From Dimorphilus gyrociliatus (Eukaryota > Annelida > Polychaeta > Dinophilidae), in assembly GCA_904063045.1 (NCBI GenBank), contig CAJFCJ010000008.1, forward strand, positions 1,540,097 through 1,604,096: a stretch of DNA of 64,000 bases. The letters run 5' to 3'. Shown piece by piece: positions 1-11,771 of the stretch (positions are counted from its first letter, which is position 1; the number at the start of each line of letters is the position of its first letter). Under the pieces are notes generated by a model. The model saw only the letters and a list, made by a program, of their open reading frames with translations, did not search any database and had not been told where the DNA came from. The position numbers were made by a program, and so were the translations under genes.

Positions 1-520
1 TTAAATATAGTCACTATTTATATATCCCATTCATATATGCATCCAGTCATCTATTCAAAAATTACATATTGTCCTTTAAACTTTTTAACATTTTTAACAA
101 ACTATGTTTCGAAACTTATTACCCTAATGGTAAAATACATTACGGCCGGTAGAGAATAGGAAACAGAAAAAAAGAATAAATGTAGGATAAAACCCTGCAT
201 TTTCCTCGATTTCTCTCTCTCTCTTCTCTACTTGAACGATTATTGATAATCAATTTTTATTTAAGTATATCATCCTATAATAAGGTATTTTTATAGTATA
301 GACTAGCTAAAAAGATAACTTAGAAAATGTAGGAAAAAAACAAGGACGAGTCGTGTTTGTTAAATTGATATCATGTTAACGTTTATTTTAGTTAGTTGAA
401 GGATTTAGAGGGAGTATAAAGTATAATCTATGCTAGAGAAATACATATTTCTTTTTTATAAAAATGTTTATATCTGTGTCGTATGCGGTCCATTTTTTAC
501 ATCTGTGACTAATTCGGGGA
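1..520. other. Non-coding, 3' flank of the P450 gene
   Basis: No coding potential seen. A TTTATT at 382-387 reads AATAAA on the minus strand about 135 nt past the P450 stop and may be its poly(A) signal. The rest is AT-rich sequence with a short CT run near 210-225. Confidence 0.5.
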
Positions 521-2354
521 TTAATCTGATTTTTGTTCGCGTCTTATAAATTTGGCTTTGTAAGGCGAAGACACTACCACTCCCATGAAAAGGAACTTTC
601 TTGCATCGTATTCCGGTAATTTATTTTCCTTTTCGGGTTCTACTTTATAATTTTGTATAATGCCTGTTATAAATAGAAACAGTCGATTCTTAGCCATTGG
701 TTTTGCTAAACAAATTCTCCTTCCAGCTCCGAAAGGTAGAAGGCTGTTTGTTTTTAAAAAAAATGAGTAGCAAATCTATTTACTAGTAGAGTATCTCAAA
801 TTCTTACTGCTTCCTCAAGTAATGACCGGTGTCTACTACTTTTCCTTCTTCATTTAAAAATCGCTCGGGTCGGAAATTCCAGGGATCGCCCCAAATTTCT
901 TCATCATGATGGAGACCCCAAATATTGGGCCATATCTACTTGACAAAAATTTAAAAGTGTATGGTTAGCATATTATATAATAAACCTGTGTGCCTTTTTT
1001 AAGCTGATAGCCGTCTAAATCCATGTCACGGTCAGTTTCGTGAGGTAAGGCGAATGGTACGACAGTTGTGTATCTGAGTAATTCTAAAACACAAGCTTCC
1101 GAATACGGCATATTTTTTTTATCTTCAAGACAAGGCATTCTAGAATGTCCGACAGCTTCACTAACTTCTTGAAAAATCCTTTTCTCTATTTGAGGGTGAT
1201 TAAGCAGTATTGGCAAAAAATTATACATTGAAGACGATGTCGTGGAAAATCCTGTATCGTATTTGTTTAGCTATAAATTTTGTATATTGTTATAATGGAT
1301 CCTTACCAGCTAAAATTATTGATTGAAGTGTCTTACAGAAGGAAGCCCGGCTATATTGAAAAGACGATTTCATTAATTGAGAATACATACTATCTATTGC
1401 ACCAGAAATCTCATCCTTGTTTTTTTCATCTTGATTCATTAGCTAGAGAAGCGATAATAAATTACAAACTAAACAAAAACTGAGGGAGAGCAAGGAGCTA
1501 GAACAAATAATTAAAGAACACTTACAAATCGCTGATCGATAACTTTATTCCAAAATGCGCAAACATTTCTTTCATAATCGCAAATTTTTTTATATGCTTT
1601 ATATCCGAAATATTTTAACCAAGGAAAAAGTTCCAAAAGCAGTGCCTTGGAGCCAAATGTAACTTCAACAAACTGTATACTCATTTTGGTTATTTGTGAA
1701 ATCTCTTCTTCACTCAGCTCTTGATTTAAAAGCTGCGTAATATACATTTCTCTAATTTTAAAATATATTTTTTAAAAGGTGTATATTTACCATGGAATAG
1801 ACTATGTCTGCTAATAAGTATTGTATCTTGTCATTTATATCTACAGCCTTGCCATTAGCATTTGACAAATATGTAAAAAATTTATTTATAGATCTCATTG
1901 TCAATGATTCCACTGTCTCCATTCCATCGCCATAGTGTTTAAAAGACTTTAAACAAATTTTTTTTAGCTCTCTAAACTTTTCATCGTCATTCATTGCAGT
2001 AATACCGGGTTCTTTCTTATATAATATACCTAACCTGTTAGATAAATATCTCGAAGAAAATCCGTCTTGTTTCGTTACAAAGACCTCGTGAATTAATTTT
2101 AGCCCAGAAACCAAAACAATGTCTGAACCCATTAGGTTAAAACGACACAAGTTGCCGTATTTCCTGGCGTAATTTGCCAATTCTAGATGCATCTTCTCCT
2201 TTTTTATACTAAAAGCTATGCCGACGAGGGGTAAGCCCTTAGGTCCTGGTATTCTTTTACCACCTTTGAACTTTTCTAATAAAAAATAAGCCACCAAAAG
2301 ACTAATCAAAGATATAGTTAGCTTTATTGAAAGATCGATGGATAACCATTTCAA
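521..2354 (-). CDS. Cytochrome P450 monooxygenase, microsomal, CYP2-clan-like (six exons)
   Basis: Haem-thiolate monooxygenase expected on the ER membrane; substrate unknown. Exons by eye: 2354-1791, 1732-1526, 1442-1307, 1251-986, 935-808, 743-521. All junctions are GT-AG and in phase, giving 507 residues, a normal length for the family. The N-terminus has a hydrophobic anchor followed by the proline-rich hinge [11 protein letters not shown]. Also visible are the I-helix AGFSTTSSS (split by the 1307/1251 junction), the K-helix ELLR (ExxR), FRPERF, and the haem loop [10 protein letters not shown] with the cysteine ligand. The usual acidic residue of the I-helix AGx(D/E)TT motif is Ser here. 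Introns are 51-78 nt, except one of about 55 nt whose acceptor is inside the first plausible reading frame (TTACGCAG at 1733-1740). The first start codon at 2354 precedes the anchor directly. CYP17/CYP1/CYP2-type resemblance is from memory of the family; the subfamily is not assigned. Confidence 0.95.
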
Positions 2355-3224
2355 GAAGCTACAATTGAATATTGAAAAAAGTAGAATTAATTAGACGAAG
2401 TAATATTCATATAAGAAATCATAAAAGCTCACTCATTAAACACAATCATTTCGCACAATAATTGATGCACTGAAATTGTACAAGGTGTAAACCTTGTCCT
2501 AAATATCACTGAGAGTACATATATCAGATAAAGACTATTCAATACTACATCCTCATATGACTTTTAAATTATTCAAGCGTATCAATACGAAAATGCTAAT
2601 CGGGGGCAAATTACAATTATGGTAATATCCCTGAAACCAAAAAAATAAAATATGCTATTTAAAATAGCAACGAAAATAGACGAATTAATATGCATATAGC
2701 AGAAATACTTTGAAATTTTTTCGACATTAAAAGTAGGCTATAAATATTGATAAGTAGTTAATATGAACTATTCCTCTTGTTAATTTTTGTGAATATTGTC
2801 AATTATTTGTCGCACATAAAAGTAGAACAAAGACTGAGAGAAAAGGGACGCACGTATACATTTGTCAATTATTCTTTTGCTACAAATGTTTCGCTTGTCG
2901 AGATAATATATTTAAAAGTAGGTATTTCTCAAAGGAAAAGATCCCAAAAGCAAATTACTGAAATGTTTTTATTATTATAGCTAGTGACCATGACGATCAT
3001 TTTCTAAGAAAATGGAAATAGAATATCACATTAAACTAACATACATGCATATAATAATAACTATTATAAATAAGCGTGTTTACCTAAAAAGTATACATCA
3101 TAGAATATATTTGCTATTGTGGCTGAAAACCCTAATAACTCAGGATTATTTGTTAGCTGCATTATAAAAAAATGTTGTAAAAAGGTGAATAGGTATTAAT
3201 TAAAAAATGTTTAACTTTTAATAG
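2355..3224. other. Intergenic or intronic stretch between P450 and the SYT17-like exons
   Basis: No convincing exon. I looked here for the missing 5' coding exon of the SYT17-like gene and did not find one. The P450 may therefore lie within, or immediately before, a SYT17 intron that begins left of the window. Confidence 0.4.
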
Positions 3225-5791
3225 CACTCGAACAAGCATGCCAGACTGCAAGTAAAAAATGCTGGACTGCCTGCTGTGACTGGAAATCGTCGCCTCCGCC
3301 TAAAATCGATAAACGACAGATAGTAGTTTGCACTCAACCCTTAAAAAGATCAGACTCTGAGAATAGTTTAGCCGTATCTTCGCCAAGAGATAAAGATCGT
3401 CGGGGTTCTAGTTCATCTCATGGTAGCGATGCCACACTTAACTCATTTTCCTATAGGCGCTCATCAGTAACACCAGTTATTGACATGAAACCTATAGAAT
3501 TTTGGGCCAATAGAGAGACAGTACAACCTCGTACACCTAGAAGGGGTAGACTACCAAGCGAACCTGAGTTTTCCATCGATAGCATCAAGCCAGATTTATA
3601 CGAAGTGAAGGAAGAGGTTAAAAAGGTCCAACCAGATTTAGGGGAAGTTCATGTAAGCCTGCAGTATGAAGTTCCTGCAAATGCCTTAGTTGTTAGAATA
3701 ATAGAGGCTAGACATTTGCCTTTACCTGCGTCTATGGACAGAGCTGATCAAGCTCATAGTAATCCATATGCAAAACTATACGTTCTACCAGATACGAAAA
3801 ATGCACAACAGACTGGAGTTCAAAGAAAAACCCAAGATCCAAAATGGGGCGATACATTTACTTTTGAAATGTCATTTCAGGATGCTCAAAAGGGAACTCT
3901 GCATATATCTGTTAGAGATTTTGATAAGTTTTCGAGACATTGCGTAATTGGTCATGTAAATCTGCCCTTGGATTCAATGAATTTGCTTAAGGGTGGCCAT
4001 TTGTGGAAAGCTTTGATTCCAAGCCATTTGGTAAGCTTATTTCTTTAATATATTAGTATAATATTTTTGCAGGCTCCAGTAATAAAAACATGAAGTTTCT
4101 ACAAATCGGTGTAGAAATAAAATTACTCTTAGCAGTTGTTGGGAATTATCATTAGAAAGGCTATAAAAATAGCTACAAAGGAATAAAAAGAGGTAAGGGA
4201 AGAGATAGTATAAGGGAAAAGAGCAAGCTAGTGATGGAGAAAAGGTAGTGAATATAAAAAAATATGTTTTTTTAAAAGAGCAAAATATTAAAGAACAAAT
4301 CAAAGATTTTTTAAAAGTTCTTCAAGCAGCCAAATTAAAAAGTATTTGATTAAGAAAAAGTTACGTCTTTTAACCTAAAAGATACTAAATTTTGTAGTTC
4401 CCGTTACCTAAACCTATATTGTTAAATGTGTACTTTTTATTACTTTGCAAAACCTCTAGGCTTCGTGGCCATATATCAATTGACGAGGGGAAAACAATTA
4501 ACGAATAACAAAGTACTTCCGTTCCCTGGTGATTAACTGTGATAAAAAGACATCTTGGCTTAATTCAAAATTTCTTACTGAAGTGTCACATATATTATAC
4601 ATACAAATGAGAGTACTACACAAATGAATATATATAGTATACATACTTATAGACTACAGTTTATTTATATAAGTTCAGAGTATCCCTTGCTATTTAATAA
4701 ATACTGCATAATGAAATTATTTCAGATCATCTTATATCCAAATAATAAATTTACATGCAATTCATCTAATAATAATTCATTGAATATATTTATCTTTTAA
4801 CAAAAGCATAAATGAATCATATTTGTCTCAACTATAACTATACAATATAATTGAAATTACTTTTTTGCTTTTATTTAACTACTAAAAATTTCTTTTTAAT
4901 AAAGTTAGAAAGGAGAGTATTGAATTTATACAGTTAAGGAATGAAACAGAAAGAGAGAACGCTGTGCTGTTCTAGTAATAGGAAACCTAAGAGTTCTCTC
5001 TAGTTCTTATACCTCCATCGCAGCATCATTTTAAATTATATATAAAAAGAAAAGCAATATAAAGTGTTCAGTGTTACTTTTGCTACACATGTGAGAATTC
5101 AGTTAACTGATGCCTATATTTATACAGTATATATACAGTATATAAATTTATACAGTGTATACTAATATATATACATATTACACACACGTAAATTTTACTG
5201 TATATATATACAGTAAATATATATATATTATACTTGAATACCCCTTTAAAACTGATTTTCGTCATTATTTCCGATAAATTAATTATTAATTATGAATAAT
5301 TCTTGATTTATCAGGATAAACCGGACATTGGGGAGCTATTACTCTCATTGTTATATATTCCAAGTGCTGGTAGATTGAGCATCGACGTTATAAAGGCCAA
5401 ACAACTTCTACAGACGGATTTAGTTGGTGGATCGGATCCTTTTGTAAAAATTACTTTGCTTAATCATGAAAAACCAGTAAAAACCAAAAAAACATCTATG
5501 ATAAAGAATACGATAGATCCAGTTTTTAACGAGAATATTACATTTACAGTCGGACCGGAATCAATAGACTCAACGAGCCTAGTGATTACAGTATGGGATT
5601 ATAATAGTAAAAGTAAGGATGATTTGGTTGGTAGAATTGTAATTGGAAAACATTCAAATAGTGGAAGAGCTGAAGGAGCTCATTGGAATAAGATGATGCA
5701 ATGTCAAAGGCAACCTGTGGCCCAATGGCATTCCCTACATCCTAAGGAGATCTGCGATCGATCTGCTCCAATCTCAGCAACTATTTTATGA
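3225..5791 (+). CDS. SYT17: Synaptotagmin-17-like (B/K protein) tandem C2 protein, 5' incomplete
   Basis: Peripheral membrane protein of the SYT17/B-K group, linked to vesicle traffic. Two exons seen: 3225-4030 (acceptor TTTTAATAG, enters with 2 nt) and 5315-5791 (acceptor GATTTATCAG, phase 0). The start exon is missing. Visible order: a cysteine cluster CWTACC near the start (in SYT17 a palmitoylated cluster replaces a transmembrane helix), a Ser-rich linker, the conserved DMKPIEFW, C2A from about 3642, then C2B from about 5329. Diagnostic SYT17 strings include FDKFSRHCVIG, KGGHLWKALIPS, IPSAGRL, AKQLLQTD and a C-terminal CDRSAP. Several Ca2+-ligand positions look substituted: SNPY instead of SDPY and RHCV instead of a KHD-type motif in C2A, and DYN in C2B. 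Ca2+-independent function is therefore likely (inference). Poly(A) signal at 6049-6054. Confidence 0.93.
4031..5314 (+). other. Intron of the SYT17-like gene
   Basis: About 1.28 kb between donor TTTG|GTAAGC and acceptor ATCAG|GATAAA, with no exon-like sequence. It holds a TA-rich stretch with repeated TATACAGTATA units at 5120-5235. Confidence 0.8.
5120..5235. repeat. TATACAGTATA-type AT-rich repeat
   Basis: Several copies of TATACAGTATA and of its close variant TATACAGTGTATA, separated by TA runs, inside the SYT17-like intron. The same motif recurs in other (TA)n tracts of the window. Confidence 0.7.
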
Positions 5792-8563
5792 GAAAAAACA
5801 AAACTGCTTATAACTTTAATTGTTGTATATAAATACTAAAAGAAAAGAAGATAGTTTGTCAGTTAGAATGAAAGAAAGAAAGAAATGAGTACCATAAGAT
5901 GGAGAAGAACCAGTTTTACATATGATTATTTACTTTGTCGTCTAAGTGAACTTTAAAATACTTATGTAAATTTCACTTGACGTGCCTGTATAATGAACCC
6001 AAGTGGATATGATAACATAAAGTTTATATATATATTGTATAATTGGTTAATAAATGTTTTGTCAACACAATAGACAAGTGAAAACCACTTGGCAATTAGT
6101 GTGGTTTTGAAGATTTAATTGTGAAAAAAGAAGCAAAATTGAGTTAAAATAATTTCTATGTTTGATTATTATAATTTAAAAAATTTTCTGTTTATGTCCT
6201 GTTATATATTATGTTATAAATTGATAAATGAGTTAATTAACTTCGAATATGGAACCTGCAGGAACACTTCTGAAACAAGAAAATATTGAGTTTTTTCTTC
6301 TCTTTGCACAATTATTATTAAAAATGTAATTTACAGATATGAATGTTCCCCAATACGTATTTGTCAAATTTCAATGTTCAAATGATAGATAATGAAAAAG
6401 ATGTTTATCTAAATCGATGTTTTATCTGTTCGTTATAAAGTTTCCTATAATATACCTATGTCACGAAAACTGATAATGAAAACGGACTATTGTATCAGAC
6501 AAGGCAATTCGCTGTTGCATATAAATTTGTTTCTATAGTAACAAACTTAATTAGACACCTTATCTGCTTGATGACTCTTAGTTTTAGCAAGTATTATAGT
6601 ACGATAAGGGGTTTCTCGTTTCTCTCTCCCTCGCTCTACCACTTTTTTTCAGAGTCTTCCTTCTCCACATTCTGAAGAAAATTCGTTTCACACTTCTGAA
6701 CTCTCTTTAAAAATTACTGTACGTCTTAGAATAAGTTCCTATAGTAATAATGAGAAAAAACCCATTATTACCTTATATATTATTTAATTTTAATGAATAA
6801 ATATATACTGTATAATAAAAAGAAAAGAGAATGCAAGATATGATTTTTCTTATCTACTTTTCCCGCTATTATAAGTTTGCGTGAAAGTGCAATCCCTTTC
6901 CTTCTTCTCTTGATTATTCTCTGTGTTAATTAAGGAGATTATATTTTTTATCCAGTTTAAATACTTTATAAAAGGAATAATAATAAGATATTAGATGTTA
7001 CGCACTCGTTAAATTTTTAAAATAAAATCACTAGATAGCCATTCAAACCAATAATTCTTAATAAATAATTTATTAGATTAAATAGTGCATTGTTTTAATA
7101 TTGAACCCTTACAAGTATTTCTAAAAAAAGTGACAAAGGCGCCATCTTTTGGTTTTTTTCTGTTTAAAATTCTACGCATTCAAAAAACAGATGTTAAAAC
7201 TTATAGTTTTTTTGTTAGCAATAAACTGCTAATTATAATAAAGATGAATATTTTTTTCCTTCAGCTGTATTTTAAGAAGTTGTGTTTTCTTTCTTAATCA
7301 AAGTAAAATATTACTATTGAACTACTATTGATTAGTGTAGGAAAATATCGATTTATTTATAGTATTAATTATTGAAGACAGTGAATCAATAATAACTGGT
7401 ACGACAAAATTGAACTTTATGTAAATGTTAGCAAAAACAAAGAAGGGAAACAATAGATTATTTTCGCTTAGAGCTGACATCTTAAACGATAAAAGAAGAG
7501 AGTTTATACATGCATATGTGTGTGATAGAGGGAGAGAGACATAGAGAAGGTAGAAAATGACTGTCATTCAATGATTATTAACAAAAAAGTGTCTTTATTT
7601 TCTCTAAAAAGAAAACTTAATTCCTGCTATTCATACTTCTTTTGTCCTCTAATTTTTCATTTCTTCTTAAATTCTTTTTTTTTAAATGCCTAGTTTAAAA
7701 ACTAAATTGATATTTCATAGTATATTGTATTGAAATGTGCATACATTTTATATACTCTATATGTAGTGACAATGTTCTTTGCTGCTTTTGATCATATATG
7801 AGCTTAGTTTCTTAAGTAATATTTTAACAAAATTTTCTTTCTCTTGGATAAATTTACTTAAAAATCTTATAGAAGCTAATCTTTAATGTAAATTATATGT
7901 CTATTTGGACAATTAACAAATATTGCATTATACTAATAGCAATTAGTCAGTGTCATTGTTTGTCTGAAATAGAGAGGGTAAAAGCCCCAAAAGATCTTTA
8001 CAAAAACAAATAAAGTATGATATTTAAGAGATTAAAACAGTCGATTACTAAGAAGCCGAAAAGGATAAATGAATTAGCAATACATTAGAAGTAATAAAAG
8101 AGAGAATATATGAAAGAGAGTGGGTGACAATATCATGAAATGAATAATATTTTCTTCCGTTAGAACTAAACTGATGAATAAAAGATAAACTATAAAGCGG
8201 GAAATTATAATTATAGAAATGTATGGATTAATTTACTGGAACATTTTTAGAACACAACTTAGAGTATATTACCAAGTGTTAATTAAGACCGTGGATCTGG
8301 TGAAATCTCTCAATAATTAACTTGAAAGTTACAATGGCCTTGCAATGATTTTATACTTTTCCAGTACACATGGCGATATACATGCTAATTAAGTGAGCAA
8401 AATATAATGAAATATATTGAAAATAATATAGTAAAAGCATGTACTGTATCATATTTCAGTAAATACCATATGTCACTTTACTAAGATTAATACTTAAGTA
8501 ACATTTCAGATGCATAACTCAATTCAAATTCAAAATTAAATTATCTAAGTTTTGTTTAGTATC
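5792..8563. other. Intergenic, no gene seen
   Basis: Begins with the SYT17-like 3' UTR, including a short GAAA repeat near 5870-5885 and AATAAA at 6049-6054. The remainder is AT-rich with no supported exon. A pyrimidine tract ending TTTTTTTCAG near 6650 looks like a splice acceptor but no open exon follows it. One AGATGGCGC site lies at 7139-7147 (minus strand). Confidence 0.6.
6049..6054 (+). other. Poly(A) signal AATAAA of the SYT17-like gene
   Basis: First plausible AATAAA about 260 nt after the stop codon at 5789-5791. Placement by position only. Confidence 0.45.
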
Positions 8564-9708
8564 TTAGTTTTTTAACGTATATTTTATTTTCATAGTTGCC
8601 GATGTATAGCTGTTGTAGGAAATTTTAATTTCATCTCCGATTAACGTATCGCATTTGCGGTCAAATTCTCCATGCCAGAAGTATCCATTGTAACAATATC
8701 CATATGAGAGTGTGTAGTCAACAAATTTATATCCAGCTTTAATGGGACCGTCACCCACACCACCTATCTCATACTGGGTTTTAGAGTTACCGATTGAAAA
8801 GTTGTCCACTACGTAGGTTTTCACTTCACCATTTGTGTCGGTTACAGTTGTGAAAAGAGTTGCTTTATAAAGGGAATTGGACATAGTGAGTTGACTCATT
8901 TTTTCTAAACCTAACCAAAAATCTTTTTCCAAATTTCCGAAACCATCCACATAATTTGTATACGTTTTACTCCAAAAATAACTATTTGTATTTTTGGTTC
9001 TTCTCATGAAGACAGTCCAAGATGCTAATTTATCAGATAAATCACAATATACCAATATCTTATCCATTATTTCAACTTGATATAGACTTTTTAACTCCGT
9101 TTTAACATGTTTATTATCTAGCAAAATAATTAAAAAGAAAATTTTAAAGATCTCCTACAATAATGAGCAAATAAACAATATTTTACCTTTTATTTTCGTT
9201 TTTACTAAAAAGCCAGCGGATTTTATTGGAGCTATTTCATAAATACCGCTTTTGGTATTCTTAGTCTTACTAACATCTTGACAATCTGTCAATATTTTTT
9301 TGCAATTGTAATAGTTTATTTATATACTATTAAAAACTTTTTTTTAAATTACAATGTACTAACTAGCATATAGAATATGAAATTTTCCGTTCTTTGCGCA
9401 AGTACTGTTACAGTCGAAGGAAAGTTGAGGTTTATTTAGATTTGGTACTGTTTTTATTAAATCAGTGACCTCCTTCTCTAAATCTTTTATGGTTTTTGTC
9501 AAATTTTCATATTTCTGAATACTTTTTTTAATGAGAAAAAGTTTGTTTCAAGAAACAGAAAACAAATATGGTTTACTTACAAATTATCTGAGCACTTCTT
9601 GATAAGATTTCTTTTGGGAAAGATAAAACTATAGGTGCATGTTTCTGTAGAATAAACACCTTCTTTAACGAAAATTATTAAAAATGTAATTATCAAAATT
9701 TTATACAT
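8564..9708 (-). CDS. Secreted fibrinogen-related domain (FReD) protein, four exons
   Basis: Exons by eye: 9708-9581, 9521-9364, 9285-9187, 9117-8564; all phases agree and give 312 residues. The protein begins with a signal peptide (hydrophobic stretch, residues 1-20). Cysteines and a short charged segment that could form a coiled coil follow (KYENLTKTIKDLEKEVTDL). A fibrinogen C-terminal domain runs from about residue 96 to the end. Domain hallmarks: CQDV near its start, VYCD, ASWTVFMRR (family form GGWTVIQRR), YVDGFGN and DFWLGLE. The C-terminal part is divergent: the usual sugar- and Ca2+-site region is replaced by YGYCYNGYFWHGEFDRKCD, and the domain ends TMKIKYTLKN. Invertebrate FReDs are commonly soluble lectin-like defence or developmental proteins; that role is inferred here, and ligand binding cannot be judged. 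Confidence 0.88.
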
Positions 9709-11771
9709 GACTTTCCAATGTCAACTATATCTTTTAAAGCTAATAACTAACATTGAAATTGTAATTGAATAAGAAATTATACTATTATTTCTACTTATTG
9801 GATATCACCTTACTCTTTAAATATGAAAACTAATTGATATTTGACAAAGGCACTCGGCGATATTGAATTATGATCGAGAATTTCTAAGTATTTAATTATA
9901 ATTAACACGCTGATATTTAAAACATTTATGAGAATATTTCCTGAAAGTCACCTTCTTTTACTGGCAAGGAGATTTTTTAAAAATCTTCTTAGAAAAATTA
10001 TTCATATATTGGAATTTTACGCTAAATCTTAAGGATTATAAGTTAATCTAGTTTTATTCTGATTACAACAAAAGAGATAAACCTTGGTGATCTATTGAAC
10101 CGTCAGTTTTTGAGGAATGAAGCTTAATCTGTTTATAAGATATAACCTATTTTTAGAGCTTGCTTATCAGTTGTTTAGAGGATGATAATCCATAGAATCA
10201 CTTACTCTAAAATACCAATATGAGTATAATGTATATTGAAAATAAAAGATAATGTGGTTTTTATGTTATATACAGTACACATATAAAAATTATCTTGTAT
10301 ATAAATATATACTGTATATTAGTATATTAATTTATATACTATATATTATATTTGTATATAAATTTGTAGTTTTCGTATGAAGTATGTGGCTTATTACAAA
10401 CTAATACGATTGAAAGGCAGGAGAGAGTTACACTATACAATGTCTTAAATTAATGATCAGTAGCTCTTAGAAAGAAACAGATACTCATCACTCAATAAAA
10501 TGTTAACCACAAATGTCCAACTTTCCGCTACATTAATTAGCCTACTTACTCTGAACTCAATAAACTACAAGACAAACGGAAAATTGTTGTATTTAAAATA
10601 TGAGGGACATAAATACATGACAATTAGTATGAATGAGAGTGGATAGAGGTAAGCTAATAAAGGCAAATAAACTGAGTCGTCTAAGATGATTATCCCAAGA
10701 AACGACTGACTGTGAACTCTACTAGAGAAACATGAAAAATCGCGTGAGACATAAAAAGAAAAGAATAACTATTTAATATATACAGTAGATTCATTGTATG
10801 AATATGAGTATGAACAAATGTATGTGACATAGAATTTTTACTTTTTTATAAATTAGGAAAATGTCTTTATAAGAAAACGTGTTTCATCAAGTTAGTCATG
10901 TCTTTTTAATATGTTTGAATAATTATGCACGATAGAGATTGGTCATCATTAAGATACCCTAAACTCATTTAGCTTGATCCATTTCCTATGAGGGTTGAAT
11001 TGAAAAATAACGTTGACTACTCATATGATAACACAAATATTATATATAAAATTTACTTTTCATGAAAAATTTCATATAGAAAAAAGGGAAGAACATGTTA
11101 CAGCGTCATTAGAGTCAGTAATTTCTTTTATTTATCACGCAGTATTTGACATCGAAACAATAATTTATTCGTTTCTCACGTAAATTATATAGAAATCTGC
11201 TTCTTTCTTTCAAATTTTCCTTAATTAAAGAAATCTTTTTCAGGAAAAAGAGTCATATCTTAGTAAAAGAGATTTAGATGATTCTGGCAATTATAAACTT
11301 TGAAAATCTAAGGGAAAAGCCTAATACATGTCTTCAATTTAAAATAATAAGCTTTTCTTAGCATTTGTTTTCAACTTTCGTTTTATATGTATTCATATTT
11401 AATATTTATTAATATATATATTCTGAAGTGTAAAGTAATACAGTGTCTACACTGCAGTTTCTGTCAATTTCTTAAGAATCAATCAAAGAGCCCAAGATGC
11501 TTTATTTAAGCATAGTTGCAAGGTGTCTTTTTACGAGAGCTTTCAAACTTTTACCTCACGATAATTCTATATACATCAGTTTCAATATATCTTTAATAGA
11601 ATAAAAATAAAACACTGAAAATTTCCCTAGAGCGCACTGTGAATGTTAAGACTTTTACATTTAAAATCCAGCATTCATTGTTAAGTTAACCTGCACTGTG
11701 CGCGTTAGGGAAATTATCAGTCTGCTTTAACTTTGATGATCTTATCTCTTTTTTAATTGAAACTGGGAATT
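9709..11771. other. Intergenic, AT-rich
   Basis: Upstream of both the FReD gene (-) and the small peptide gene (+), so promoters of both may lie here. I see no clear core elements. A TATACAGTA-type TA tract lies at about 10258-10370. Confidence 0.55.
10258..10370. repeat. TA-rich tract with ATACAGTA/ATACTGTA units
   Basis: Contains TATACAGTACACATA, TATACTGTATATTAG and adjoining TA runs. Low-complexity sequence. Confidence 0.6.

Noticed and set aside
1280-1483. Plus-strand frame across the P450 third exon and introns
   Set aside because: Overlaps phase-verified P450 exons on the other strand.
2777-2980. Plus-strand 67-codon frame before the SYT17-like exon, tested as its missing 5' exon
   Set aside because: No Cys-rich SYT17-type N-terminus and no donor in the required phase.
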